Shown: positions 8,465 through 15,432 of the stretch, piece after piece | Layout of the letters: each line of letters opens with the position of its first letter | Numbering within the stretch: position 1 is the stretch's first letter | Assembly (NCBI GenBank): GCA_033720695.1 | Contig: JAWWCA010000026.1 | Span: forward strand, 1-22,399 | Direction: 5' to 3' | Source: DATGQT01 sp033720695 | Lineage (GTDB): Bacteria > Bacteroidota > Rhodothermia > Rhodothermales > Rubricoccaceae | Length of the DNA: 22,399 nt | The notes under the pieces: generated by a model | What the model was told of the DNA's origin: nothing | The model's input: the letters and a program-made list of their open reading frames with translations, nothing else | Databases searched by the model: none | Program-made: the position numbers and the translations under genes

Positions 8465-9240
8465 GAGAGGCGGGTGCGGATGGGCGAGGGCGTGTCGGAC
8501 TTCTCGGCGTGCAAAATAAGCCGGGGGCTCTCGGCCGAATGGGGGCCGCCGTCGTAGTCGCCCCACGTCTGGACGAGGCGGAGGCCGGCGGCGGCGTACA
8601 TCCGCGCGAAGTCGTCGCGCGTGAGGAGGCGGACGTGCTCGGTGTAGGTGAGGGGGTCCTGGCCGTCGCCGGGCGTCAGCATGATGCGCTTGTGGACGTG
8701 GTCGTCCGCGATCCACCGCTCCTGGCGGACGTGCACGCCGTCGACGCGCTTCTCGCTCTGCGGCACGAGGTGGGCGCGGACGTGCGGCGCGTTGAGGAAA
8801 TCCTGGACGAGCCAGCCGCCGGGCTTGAGGGCGTCGGCCATGGCCTGGACGGCCCGCTGGTGGTCCGCGTCGTCGTCGAAGTAGCCGAACGAGGTGAAGA
8901 GGTTGAGGACGCCGTCGAAGCGGGCCTGGAAGTGGGGCAGCCGCATGTCGCCCTGGACGAAGACGATCTGCCCGGGCGTGAGCCCCTCAGCCTCGGCGCG
9001 GGCGCGGGCCGTGGCGACGGCGTTGGCCGAGAGGTCGAGGCCGGTCACGCGGTAGCCGCGCCGGGCGAAGACGCGCGCGTGGCGGCCCCGTCCCGTGCCC
9101 ACGTCGAGCACGTCGCTCCGCGGGGCAGGCTGGACGGCGCGCTCGATGAGGTCGGCCAACCGCTCGGCCTCGTCGAGGTCCCGCTGGTCGTAGACCAGCT
9201 CGTAGGCGTCGGCGTCGAACCAGTCCTCGTACCAAGGCAT
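8461..9240 (-). CDS. Class I SAM-dependent methyltransferase, substrate unknown
   Basis: This 259-aa protein has a Rossmann-type methyltransferase fold. Motif I is VLDVGTGRGRHA (residues 44-55), the acidic end of beta 2 is GLDLS (68-72), motif II has QGDMRLP, and LNLFTSFGYF resembles the Methyltransf_25/11 families. No target domain is recognisable, so the methylated substrate is unknown. The start chosen is the ATG at 9240 (MPWYEDWFD), because this N-terminus is typical of the family; upstream in-frame sequence is low-complexity and enters ispH. The 4-bp ATGA overlap with the M20 gene downstream and a 65-bp gap from ispH upstream suggest one operon. Confidence 0.88.
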   Translation of the reverse strand: MPWYEDWFDADAYELVYDQRDLDEAERLADLIERAVQPAPRSDVLDVGTGRGRHARVFARRGYRVTGLDLSANAVATARARAEAEGLTPGQIVFVQGDMRLPHFQARFDGVLNLFTSFGYFDDDADHQRAVQAMADALKPGGWLVQDFLNAPHVRAHLVPQSEKRVDGVHVRQERWIADDHVHKRIMLTPGDGQDPLTYTEHVRLLTRDDFARMYAAAGLRLVQTWGDYDGGPHSAESPRLILHAEKSDTPSPIRTRLS

Positions 9241-9305
9241 GGGGTGGGGGGACGGGCAGGAGAGAGGGTGGAGAGGGGCCGCGTTCCCCCGTCGCGTTCC
9301 CGCGG

Positions 9306-10559
9306 TCAGTCCGCCGCCGCGGCCTCGAACGGCGCCAGCGCCTCTTCGATGGGGCGGGCGCCGGGGAACCACAGGAGGACGCGGCGGATGACGGCATCGA
9401 GGAGGGCGTCGGGACACGAGGCCCCCGCCGTGAGCAGGATCTCGACGGGCCGGTCGAGGTCGGTGGGGAGCCACGCGTGCGAGACCACCTCCTCCTTCGT
9501 CCGCCAGATGAAGTGGTGGATCTCGTCGGGGCTCGTGAGGCGGCCGGCGCTGGAGACGAAGTAGGTCGGCATGGCCTCCTCGCACAGCTCCACGAGGTGG
9601 CTCGTGTTGGAGGAGTTGTAGCCGCCGACGACGAGGGCGAGGTCGGCGCCGGCCGCGATGAGGGCCTTCGTGGCGTCCTGGTTCTCCTTCGTCGCGTAGC
9701 AGAGCGTGTCGGAGGTGTCAGCGAAGTGCTCGGCGGCAGCGGCTTCGCCGTAGCGCGCGACGATGGCCTCGCGGAGGCGCGCGGCGATGGCCTCGGTCTC
9801 GGTCGCCAGCATCGTCGTCTGGTTCACCACGCCGATGCGCTGGAGGTCACGCCCAGGGTCGAAGCCCGGGGAGTGGCGGTCCTTGAACCGCTCGAAGAAG
9901 AACGCGGCGTCGGCCTCGCCGGTGACCACGCGGGCGAGGTCCTCGGCCTCGGCCATGTCGCGCACGACGACGACGGGAGCGTGGGCCTGCGCGTGGCTGA
10001 ACGTGGCACGGGTCTCCTCGTGGTAGCGCTTGCCGTGGACGACGACGGTGTAGGCCTTCTTCCCGATCTGCGCGCTCTTCGTCCACACCTTCTCGACAAA
10101 CGGGCACGTGGTGTCGTAGGTCTGCGGCTCCAACCCCCGCTCGCGCAGCTCGGCCTCGATCTCGCGCGTCGTCCCGAAGGCGGGGATGACGACGACGTCG
10201 TCCTCGCGGAGCGCGTCGAAGGGGATGAGCTGCTCGCCGGCCGTCGTGCGGAGGAACCGGATGCCGCGCGCCTCGAGGTCGGCGTTGACGTGGGGGTTGT
10301 GGATCATCTCCGAGAGGAGGAAGATCCGGCCCGCGGCGGCCTTCTCGGGGTGCTCCTCGAGCGCGCGGTACGCGATCTCGATGGCCTGCTCGACGCCGTA
10401 GCAAAACCCGAAGTGCCGCGCGATCTTGAACCGGACCGGCCCGAAGTCAAGCACGCTCGGCGCGAGGTCGCGCTTGCGCGGGTCGAGCACGCGGCGGGCG
10501 TCCTTGACCCGGCTGATGATCGGGCTGCGGTAGAAGACGGGGACCTCGAACTGGCGCAT
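9306..10559 (-). CDS. ispH: 4-hydroxy-3-methylbut-2-enyl diphosphate reductase, plant/cyanobacterial form
   Basis: This is the last enzyme of the MEP pathway, reducing HMBPP to IPP and DMAPP with an iron-sulfur cluster. The three cluster cysteines are Cys53 (GFCYGVEQA), Cys152 (DTTCPFV) and Cys287 (DTLCYAT). Substrate-site residues include His87 (EMIHNPH), His180 with Glu182 (HGKRYHEE), the NQTT motif near 246-249 and GGYNSSNTSHL (312-322). At 417 aa it is about 100 residues longer than E. coli IspH. Features such as HGKxxHEET and GFDP...NQTTML are those I associate with plant and cyanobacterial HDR rather than the short proteobacterial type. The ATG at 10559 is the natural start. It leads the ispH - methyltransferase - M20 group and is divergent from the lamin-tail gene. 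Confidence 0.95.
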   Translation of the reverse strand: MRQFEVPVFYRSPIISRVKDARRVLDPRKRDLAPSVLDFGPVRFKIARHFGFCYGVEQAIEIAYRALEEHPEKAAAGRIFLLSEMIHNPHVNADLEARGIRFLRTTAGEQLIPFDALREDDVVVIPAFGTTREIEAELRERGLEPQTYDTTCPFVEKVWTKSAQIGKKAYTVVVHGKRYHEETRATFSHAQAHAPVVVVRDMAEAEDLARVVTGEADAAFFFERFKDRHSPGFDPGRDLQRIGVVNQTTMLATETEAIAARLREAIVARYGEAAAAEHFADTSDTLCYATKENQDATKALIAAGADLALVVGGYNSSNTSHLVELCEEAMPTYFVSSAGRLTSPDEIHHFIWRTKEEVVSHAWLPTDLDRPVEILLTAGASCPDALLDAVIRRVLLWFPGARPIEEALAPFEAAAAD

Positions 10560-10639
10560 GTGGGGTCAGGGGAGCGGGGAGGAGCGCGCCGCTGCAACGC
10601 GGCGTGGCGGCGCGGGGTGCCCCGGGCGCGGGGGCTTGG

Positions 10640-10654
10640 GGGAACGTTCACCCG
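10640..10654 (-). promoter_or_regulatory. Possible ispH upstream element sharing a motif with the mlaD promoter
   Basis: On the plus strand GGGAACGTTCACCCG (10640-10654) matches GGGAACGTTAGCCCG upstream of mlaD (22078-22092) at 13 of 15 bases. Read on the minus strand it gives GAACGTTC in a -7-like place, with a TTG 18 bases upstream. It lies about 80 bases before the ispH ATG. This is weak evidence for a promoter. Confidence 0.3.
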
Positions 10655-10683
10655 AGCGGTACCCGACCAACGACTCGCAACCC

Positions 10684-10690
10684 TACCTTG
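10684..10690 (+). promoter_or_regulatory. Candidate -7 element for the lamin-tail gene
   Basis: TACCTTG lies 53 bases before the ATG at 10744 and resembles the TAnnTTTG -7 element with one base missing. No TTG is found at the expected 19-21 base spacing upstream. A similar TACCTTCC occurs at 1752-1759, before the gene at 1794. Confidence 0.3.
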
Positions 10691-10743
10691 TGGCGATCCG
10701 TGGGGCCTGCGCCCCCCACCCTGCCCGCTCAAGATCCAGGCTC

Positions 10744-11646
10744 ATGCCCCTCCGCTACGCACTCCTCCTTACGCTCCTCGCCGCGGCCCTCCCCGCCGCG
10801 GCCCAGGCCAATCTCTCGGGGGTCGTCGTCAACGAGATCCTCGCCGACCCCAACTCCGACGAGATCAACTTCGACACCGACGGCGACGGCGAGGCCGAGG
10901 CCGACGACGAGTTCGTCGAGCTCTACAATGCCAGCGCGGGCGCCGTCGACATCAGCGGCTGGCAGGTCTACGACGCCTCCACGACCGGCCTCCGGCACAC
11001 CTTCGCCGCGGGCACCGTGCTCGACCCCGACGGCTACATCGTCGTCGTCGGCGAGTGGGATCCCGGGAGCCCGCCCCCGGGCATCGTGGTCGCCAACGGC
11101 GACGGGACGGGGGCCCCCGGGCTCGGCATCAACAACAGCGGCGACGAGCTCTTCCTCTACGACCCCGACGCCGACGCCTACGTCGGCGCGTACTTCAACG
11201 GCGAGCAGAGCGCCTTCACCGGACCCGGCACCGCGACGAACGAGGGGGAAGACGACTTCGGCGAGGACACCGACGGCGAGTCGCTCCAGCGGCGGCCCTC
11301 CGGCTCCGACACGATCGTGAGCGCGATGCCGACGCCGCTGGAGGGCGTCCCCGTCGCGGCCGAGGAGGGGCCGGAGGGAGCCCCTGCCGCTCTCGCGGCG
11401 CCCCAACCGAACCCGACCCGCGCCGCGGCCTCGCTCGCGCTGACGGTGGCGCGGACGCAGCACGTCCGGGTGACGGCCCACGACGCGATGGGGCGCCGCG
11501 TGGCCGTCCTCCTCGACCGGACCCTGGTGGCCGGGGAGCGCGCAGCCCTCGCGCTCGACGCCTCGGTGCTCCCGGCCGGCGTCTACGTCGTCCGCGCGCA
11601 GGGCGAGGACTTCACCCAGTCCCAGCGCGTGACCGTCCGCCACTGA
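10744..11646 (+). CDS. Secreted lamin-tail-domain protein with T9SS sorting domain
   Basis: This 300-aa exported protein starts at the ATG at 10744, chosen because it begins a clear signal peptide (residues 1 to about 21, LLLTLLAAALPAAAQA); longer in-frame extensions have no signal. Residues about 24-160 form a lamin tail domain (VVVNEILADPN, DEFVELYNAS, ISGWQVYD, AAGTVLDPDGYIVV), an Ig-like fold common in bacterial surface proteins and often next to nucleases or calcium-binding repeats. It has many Asp/Glu residues (DTDGDGEAEADDE near 44-56), which may bind calcium. The last 83 residues are a type A sorting domain (PQPNPT, MGRRVAVLL, LPAGVYVVRA). No catalytic domain is present, so an adhesion or structural role is an inference. 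The sorting domain is nearly identical to that of the gene at 11852. Confidence 0.9.
   Translation: MPLRYALLLTLLAAALPAAAQANLSGVVVNEILADPNSDEINFDTDGDGEAEADDEFVELYNASAGAVDISGWQVYDASTTGLRHTFAAGTVLDPDGYIVVVGEWDPGSPPPGIVVANGDGTGAPGLGINNSGDELFLYDPDADAYVGAYFNGEQSAFTGPGTATNEGEDDFGEDTDGESLQRRPSGSDTIVSAMPTPLEGVPVAAEEGPEGAPAALAAPQPNPTRAAASLALTVARTQHVRVTAHDAMGRRVAVLLDRTLVAGERAALALDASVLPAGVYVVRAQGEDFTQSQRVTVRH
11395..11643 (+). repeat. T9SS sorting-domain cassette, copy 1 (copy 2 at 13349-13597)
   Basis: The last 83 codons of the lamin-tail gene align without gaps, at a constant offset of 1954 bp, with the last 83 codons of the DUF4397 gene. Long stretches are identical, including silent sites, for example around 11407-11450 and 11576-11622. 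This marks a recently copied or converted module. Confidence 0.85.
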
Positions 11647-11770
11647 CGAGGCGGCTCCGTCGCGATGGGTGGGAGGCGCGGCACGGCACGACGCACCCCT
11701 CAGGGATTTTCTGAGTCGCGGGAGTTCCGGGGAGGCCGATAGGTACAGCCGGCGAGGTCTGGGTAAGGGG

Positions 11771-11802
11771 GGCGAGCACCACGCCAGTGGCGCTCGCCCT
11801 TT
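11771..11802 (+). terminator. Intrinsic terminator-like hairpin
   Basis: A 12-bp stem with one A-C mismatch (11771-11782 with 11787-11798) closes a 4-base GCCA loop and is followed by CTTT. It lies 125 bases after the lamin-tail gene stop and 50 bases before the next start. It probably ends the upstream transcript; alternatively it is a leader hairpin of the DUF4397 gene. Confidence 0.55.
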
Positions 11803-11851
11803 CGCAAGCGTTCAGCCGCGCGCCCATCCTCGAACCCCTGCCCTTCGTCCC

Positions 11852-13600
11852 ATGCGCTCCCTTACTCCCGCCGGCCTCGCTACGCGCGCCGCGCTCGTCG
11901 CCGTCGCGCTCCTCGGCCTCGCCTTCACGGCCGACGCGCAGACCGCCCGCGTCCAGGTCATCCACAACGCGCCCGACCCGGGGGCCGCCGTCGTCGACGT
12001 CTACCTCGACGAGGCCATCCTCCTCGACGACTTCGAGTTCCGAACCGCCTCGGCCTACATCGACGCCCCGGCCGGTCAGGAGATCGAGATCGACATCGCG
12101 CCCGGCGACTCCGACGACTCCGGCGACGCCATCGCCACGTTCAACTACACCCTCGCCGAGGGCGAGGCGTACCAACTCATCGCGAGCGGCGTGCTCGACC
12201 CGATGATGTTCTCCGACAACCCCGACGGCGTAGACATCGCCTTCACGCTCCTCGTCAACGACCAGGCGCAGGAGAGCTCGACGGTGCCGTCCGAGGTCCA
12301 GTTCAACGTGGTCCACGGCAGCCCCGACGCCCCGACCGTTGACGTCGTGGCGCGCGGCGTCGGCACGCTCGTCGACGATGCGGCCTACACCGCCATCACG
12401 CCGTACCTCTCCGTCCCGCCGGCCCGCTACGTCCTCGACGTGACCACGGCCGACGGCCAGACCGTCGTCGCCACGTACGTGGCGCCGCTGGAGGACGCGG
12501 CCGGCGCCGCCCTCACCGTCCTCGCCTCCGGCTTCCTCACGCCGGACGACGATCAGAACGGGCCCGCCTTCGGCCTCCTCGCCGTGGCCCCCGACGGCAC
12601 GGCGATGCTGCTGCCGACGAACACGGCGCAGGTGCAGGTGATCCACAACGCGCCCGATCCGGGGGCTGCTGTCGTCGACGTCTACCTCAACGAGGAGATC
12701 CTCCTCGACGACTTCGCCTTCCGGACGGCCTCCCCCTTCGTGCCTGTCCCGGCCGAGGAGGAGATCGAGATCGACATCGCGCCGGGCAACTCCACCGGCT
12801 CCGGCGACGCCATCGCCACGTTCAACTACACCCTCGCCGCGGCGGAGGAGTACCAGCTCATCGCGAGCGGCGTGCTCGACCCGACGATGTTCGCGCCCAA
12901 CCCTGACGGCGTCTCGACCGCCTTCACGCTCCTCGTCAACGACCAGGCGCGCTCGGCGTCCGAGTCGTCCGACGTCGTCCGCGTGAGCGGCGTCCACGGC
13001 AGCCCCGACGCCCCGTCCGTCGACGCCGTCGTCCGCGACGTCCTCGTCCTCGTCGACGACGCGGTCTACACCGACATCACGCGGTACCGCCGCACGCCCC
13101 CCGGCGTCTACAACCTCGACATCCTGACGGCCGACGGCAGCACCCTCGTCGCCTCGTACGTCGCCGACGTCTCCGGTGCAGGAGGGGAGGCGCGGTCGCT
13201 CCTCGCCTCGGGCTTCCTCGACCCGAGCCAGAACCAGAACGGCCCCGCCTTCGGAATCCTCTCTGTGGCGCCGGACGGCTCCGCGATGCTGCTCCCGGAG
13301 GCGCGTGTGAGCGCCGGCGCGAGCGCCACGATCAACGGGTCGGGCCTCGCGGCACCCCAGCCGAACCCGACCCGTGCCGCGGCCTCGCTCGCGCTGACGG
13401 TGGCGGCTGCCCAGCCCGTTGAGGTCGCCGTCTACGACGTCACCGGCCGCCGCGTGGCCGTCCTCCTCGACCGGACCGTGGACGCGGGCGAGACGGTGGC
13501 GCTGTCGCTCGACGCCTCGGCACTCCCGGCCGGCGTCTACGTCGTCCGCGCGCAGGGCGAGGACTTCGCCCAGGCCCAGCGCGTGACCGTCCTCCGCTAG
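11852..13600 (+). CDS. Secreted tandem DUF4397 protein with T9SS sorting domain
   Basis: This 582-aa exported protein starts at the ATG at 11852, which begins a signal peptide ending ADAQ (residues about 1-30). An earlier in-frame start at 11669 would bury the signal and cross the terminator. The body is two near-identical units of 227 residues. Each unit looks like two DUF4397 domains: one opening VQVIHNAPDPGAAVVDVYL, the second containing VHGSPDAP. DUF4397 domains are Ig-like surface modules of unknown function. A type A sorting domain fills about residues 500-582. The protein is acidic and has no visible catalytic residues. It lies just upstream of the sigma/FecR operon but has its own terminator, so I do not place it in that operon. 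Confidence 0.9.
   Translation: MRSLTPAGLATRAALVAVALLGLAFTADAQTARVQVIHNAPDPGAAVVDVYLDEAILLDDFEFRTASAYIDAPAGQEIEIDIAPGDSDDSGDAIATFNYTLAEGEAYQLIASGVLDPMMFSDNPDGVDIAFTLLVNDQAQESSTVPSEVQFNVVHGSPDAPTVDVVARGVGTLVDDAAYTAITPYLSVPPARYVLDVTTADGQTVVATYVAPLEDAAGAALTVLASGFLTPDDDQNGPAFGLLAVAPDGTAMLLPTNTAQVQVIHNAPDPGAAVVDVYLNEEILLDDFAFRTASPFVPVPAEEEIEIDIAPGNSTGSGDAIATFNYTLAAAEEYQLIASGVLDPTMFAPNPDGVSTAFTLLVNDQARSASESSDVVRVSGVHGSPDAPSVDAVVRDVLVLVDDAVYTDITRYRRTPPGVYNLDILTADGSTLVASYVADVSGAGGEARSLLASGFLDPSQNQNGPAFGILSVAPDGSAMLLPEARVSAGASATINGSGLAAPQPNPTRAAASLALTVAAAQPVEVAVYDVTGRRVAVLLDRTVDAGETVALSLDASALPAGVYVVRAQGEDFAQAQRVTVLR
11945..13306 (+). repeat. Two tandem 681-bp units in the DUF4397 gene
   Basis: Unit 1 (about 11945-12625) and unit 2 (about 12626-13306) are in-frame direct repeats at an offset of 681 bp, or 227 codons. 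The match is strongest at unit starts (11954 versus 12635) and around 12118-12196 versus 12799-12877, and weaker in the second half of each unit. Confidence 0.85.
13349..13597 (+). repeat. T9SS sorting-domain cassette, copy 2
   Basis: This is the partner of 11395-11643: collinear, without insertions or deletions, down to the residue before the stop codon. See that entry for the identical stretches. Confidence 0.85.
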
Positions 13601-13629
13601 AGAGAGTGGTGGTTCTCAGTGGAGGGCTT

Positions 13630-13672
13630 CTGGGGCCCGCGGTGAGCTAGCGCCGCGGGCCCCAGCCCGTTT
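13630..13672 (+). terminator. Strong intrinsic terminator after the DUF4397 gene
   Basis: A perfect 12-bp stem (TGGGGCCCGCGG at 13631-13642 with its complement at 13653-13664), extendable by a C-G pair, closes a 10-base loop. A TTT follows at 13670-13672. It starts 29 bases after the stop codon. Confidence 0.75.
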
Positions 13673-13703
13673 CCGGGGCGCCGGTGCCCCACGGCCACGG
13701 CCC

Positions 13704-13739
13704 TGACTGGTCAACATGCCGCGGTGCGGGGTATCTAGG
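13704..13739 (+). promoter_or_regulatory. Promoter/operator candidate for the sigma-fecR-receptor operon
   Basis: TGACTGGTCA (13704-13713), an inverted repeat TGAC-N2-GTCA, is followed after 18 bases by TATCTAGG (13732-13739). The sigma-factor GTG lies 27 bases further on. The same layout recurs at 18226-18260. It may be a promoter, an autoregulatory ECF site or a dimer-binding operator; I cannot tell which. Confidence 0.5.
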
Positions 13740-13765
13740 GTGAACCCGATTCAACGATCCCTCCT

Positions 13766-14353
13766 GTGGAGTCCCGACCCGAGCCGCCTGCGACGGACTC
13801 ACCCGACTTCTACGCCGGCCTCTGCCGCGCGCTCGCGGCCTCCGACATGGGGGCCTTCGAGACGCTGTTCCGTCACCTCCATGCCCCGCTCCTGCGCTAC
13901 GCCTCCTCCCTCGTGGGCCCCGATGCGGCCGACGACGTGGTGCAGGACGCCTTCGTGCGGATCTGGAACGCCCGCGAGCGCCTCGACCCCGACCGCTCGC
14001 TGCGCGCGCTGCTCTACCAGACCGTCCGCAACCTCGCCTTCAACCGGACCCGCGACCGTCGGCTTCACGATGAGAAGCACGTCGAGATGAGCGTCACCGT
14101 CGCGTCCCCCCCTGCCCCCGATGCCGTCACGGACGGCGCCCGGCTCGACGACCACCTCGGGCGCTGGATCGAGGCGCTGCCGCCGCGCCAGCGCGAGGCC
14201 CTCACGCTGAGCCGCTTCGACGGCCTCACCCACGACGAGATCGCCGACGCGATGGGGGTCTCGCCGCGCACCGTCAACAACCACCTCGTGGCTGCCCTCA
14301 AGACGCTCCGCAGCCACCTCAGCCGATACGACTCCACCCTCCTCGCTGGGTAG
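13766..14353 (+). CDS. ECF-family RNA polymerase sigma factor (FecI-like)
   Basis: This 195-aa alternative sigma factor has region 2 at about residues 28-100 (LLRYASSLVG, AADDVVQDAFVRIW, then the Asn/Arg-rich RNLAFNRTRDRR) and region 4 at about 130-185 (LPPRQREALTLSRFDGLTHDEIADAMGVSPRTVNNHL, split here as LPPRQREAL and DEIADAMGVSPRTV, the helix-turn-helix). I chose the GTG at 13766 because it gives a normal ECF length; the next Met (residue 28) would remove part of the first helix. fecR follows 21 bp downstream and the receptor gene after that. In such systems FecR holds or activates the sigma factor, which then drives transcription of the receptor operon. Confidence 0.92.
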   Translation: MESRPEPPATDSPDFYAGLCRALAASDMGAFETLFRHLHAPLLRYASSLVGPDAADDVVQDAFVRIWNARERLDPDRSLRALLYQTVRNLAFNRTRDRRLHDEKHVEMSVTVASPPAPDAVTDGARLDDHLGRWIEALPPRQREALTLSRFDGLTHDEIADAMGVSPRTVNNHLVAALKTLRSHLSRYDSTLLAG

Positions 14354-14374
14354 TGCTGCGCCCGCGCCCAAGCC

Positions 14375-15379
14375 ATGCCTGACCGCCCGACCCTCCCTCC
14401 CCAGCTCCGCGACGCCCTCGCCGCCGAGCCCGCCGCCGAGCAGGCCGAGCTCGAACGCGTGTGGGACCTCCTCGACGCCGCCGCGCCCGACGCCGGCACC
14501 CCCTCCTCCGACGCCTGGGACCGTCTCTCCCGCCGTCTCGCCACCCCGTCCCCTGAGGCCCCGCCGCTGCGCCGCGTCACGCGGCCCGCGCGCCCCCAGG
14601 CCCCCGACCGCCGCACGGCGCGCCAGCCCCGACCGCTGCGCCTCGTCACGAGGGCGCTGGCCGTGGCGGCGGCGCTCGTCGTCGTCGGGGTCGTGGCGTG
14701 GTGGGTGCGCCCGGTGACCGTGACCGCGTCGCCCGGCGCGCAGGTGGCGGTGGCCCTGCCCGACGGCTCGGAGGCCACGCTCAACAGCGGCACCACGCTG
14801 ACCTACCGCCGCGGCTTCGACCGCCTCCCGTTCGTGGACGCCGACCGACGGTCCGTGGCCCTGGCGGGCGAGGCGTTCTTCGCCGTCGAGCCCGGCGCAC
14901 GGCCGTTCGTGGTCGAAACGCACAACGCCGAGGTGACCGTGCTCGGCACCCGGTTCAATGTCCGCGCCCGGCAGGGCCACGGGGAGGACGCGACGCAGGT
15001 GGCCGTGTCCGAGGGCCGCGTGCGCGTGGCGACCGGCGCGGGCGCCGTCGTCCTGACGGCGGGCGAGTCGAGCGCGGTACCGGCCGGGGCTCTGGCCCCG
15101 ACGGCGCCGTCGGCGGTGCCGGCCGAGGCCGTCGACGCCTGGCGGGCCGGCGGCTTCGCCGTCCGCAACCTCCCGCTGCCGGCCGTCCTGGCCGAGGTGG
15201 AGCGCCGCTGGGACGTCCGCGTCGCCCTCCGGGGCACCTCGCCGCCCGACGCGCGTGTGACGCTCTATCTCGCCGCGCCCGACGGCCCCGAGGACGTCCT
15301 CCGCGACCTCGCCGGGGGCCGTGACCTCCGCTACCGCCCCACCAGCGACGGCTTCGAGGTCTTCCCCGCTGCGCCCTGA
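14375..15379 (+). CDS. FecR-family anti-sigma / sigma regulator
   Basis: This 334-aa single-pass inner-membrane regulator transmits the receptor signal to the sigma factor. Residues 1 to about 90 are the cytoplasmic part, which contacts the sigma factor. One membrane helix lies at about 93-110 (ALAVAAALVVVGVVAWW). The periplasmic FecR domain is at about 118-215 (LPDGSEATLNSGTTLTYRRGF, read as LPDGSEATLNSG then LTYRRGF; GEAFFAVEPGARPFVVET; VLGTRFNVRA). A C-terminal DUF4974-like domain is at about 265-334 (NLPLPAVLAEVERRWDV). This is the standard Bacteroidota FecR layout. The ATG at 14375 fits, 21 bp after the sigma-factor stop. A hairpin separates it from the receptor gene. Confidence 0.93.
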   Translation: MPDRPTLPPQLRDALAAEPAAEQAELERVWDLLDAAAPDAGTPSSDAWDRLSRRLATPSPEAPPLRRVTRPARPQAPDRRTARQPRPLRLVTRALAVAAALVVVGVVAWWVRPVTVTASPGAQVAVALPDGSEATLNSGTTLTYRRGFDRLPFVDADRRSVALAGEAFFAVEPGARPFVVETHNAEVTVLGTRFNVRARQGHGEDATQVAVSEGRVRVATGAGAVVLTAGESSAVPAGALAPTAPSAVPAEAVDAWRAGGFAVRNLPLPAVLAEVERRWDVRVALRGTSPPDARVTLYLAAPDGPEDVLRDLAGGRDLRYRPTSDGFEVFPAAP

Positions 15380-15388
15380 GGACCCTCG

Positions 15389-15424
15389 CTCGGCAGCCTT
15401 CGCAGGCGCGTTCGTGCTGCCGAG
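15389..15424 (+). promoter_or_regulatory. Hairpin between fecR and the receptor gene
   Basis: Perfect 9-bp arms CTCGGCAGC (15389-15397) and GCTGCCGAG (15416-15424) close an 18-base loop. The stem begins 9 bases after the fecR stop and ends 8 bases before the receptor ATG. With no T-tract following, it is more likely to affect mRNA processing or receptor translation than to terminate transcription. Confidence 0.5.
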
Positions 15425-15432
15425 GCCGACGG

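Noticed and set aside
6998..8557. A 519-codon plus-strand frame opposite the M20 dipeptidase
   Set aside because: The dipeptidase has a complete metal site on the minus strand; the opposite frame is Val/Glu/Gly/Leu shadow sequence.
9477..11714. A 745-codon plus-strand frame spanning ispH and the lamin-tail gene
   Set aside because: It crosses from antisense of ispH into an alternative frame of the next gene, with composition changing abruptly; both real genes are well supported.
15389..15424. Intrinsic terminator between fecR and the receptor gene
   Set aside because: The stem is perfect but no T-tract follows and the downstream gene clearly belongs to the same operon; listed as a regulatory hairpin instead.
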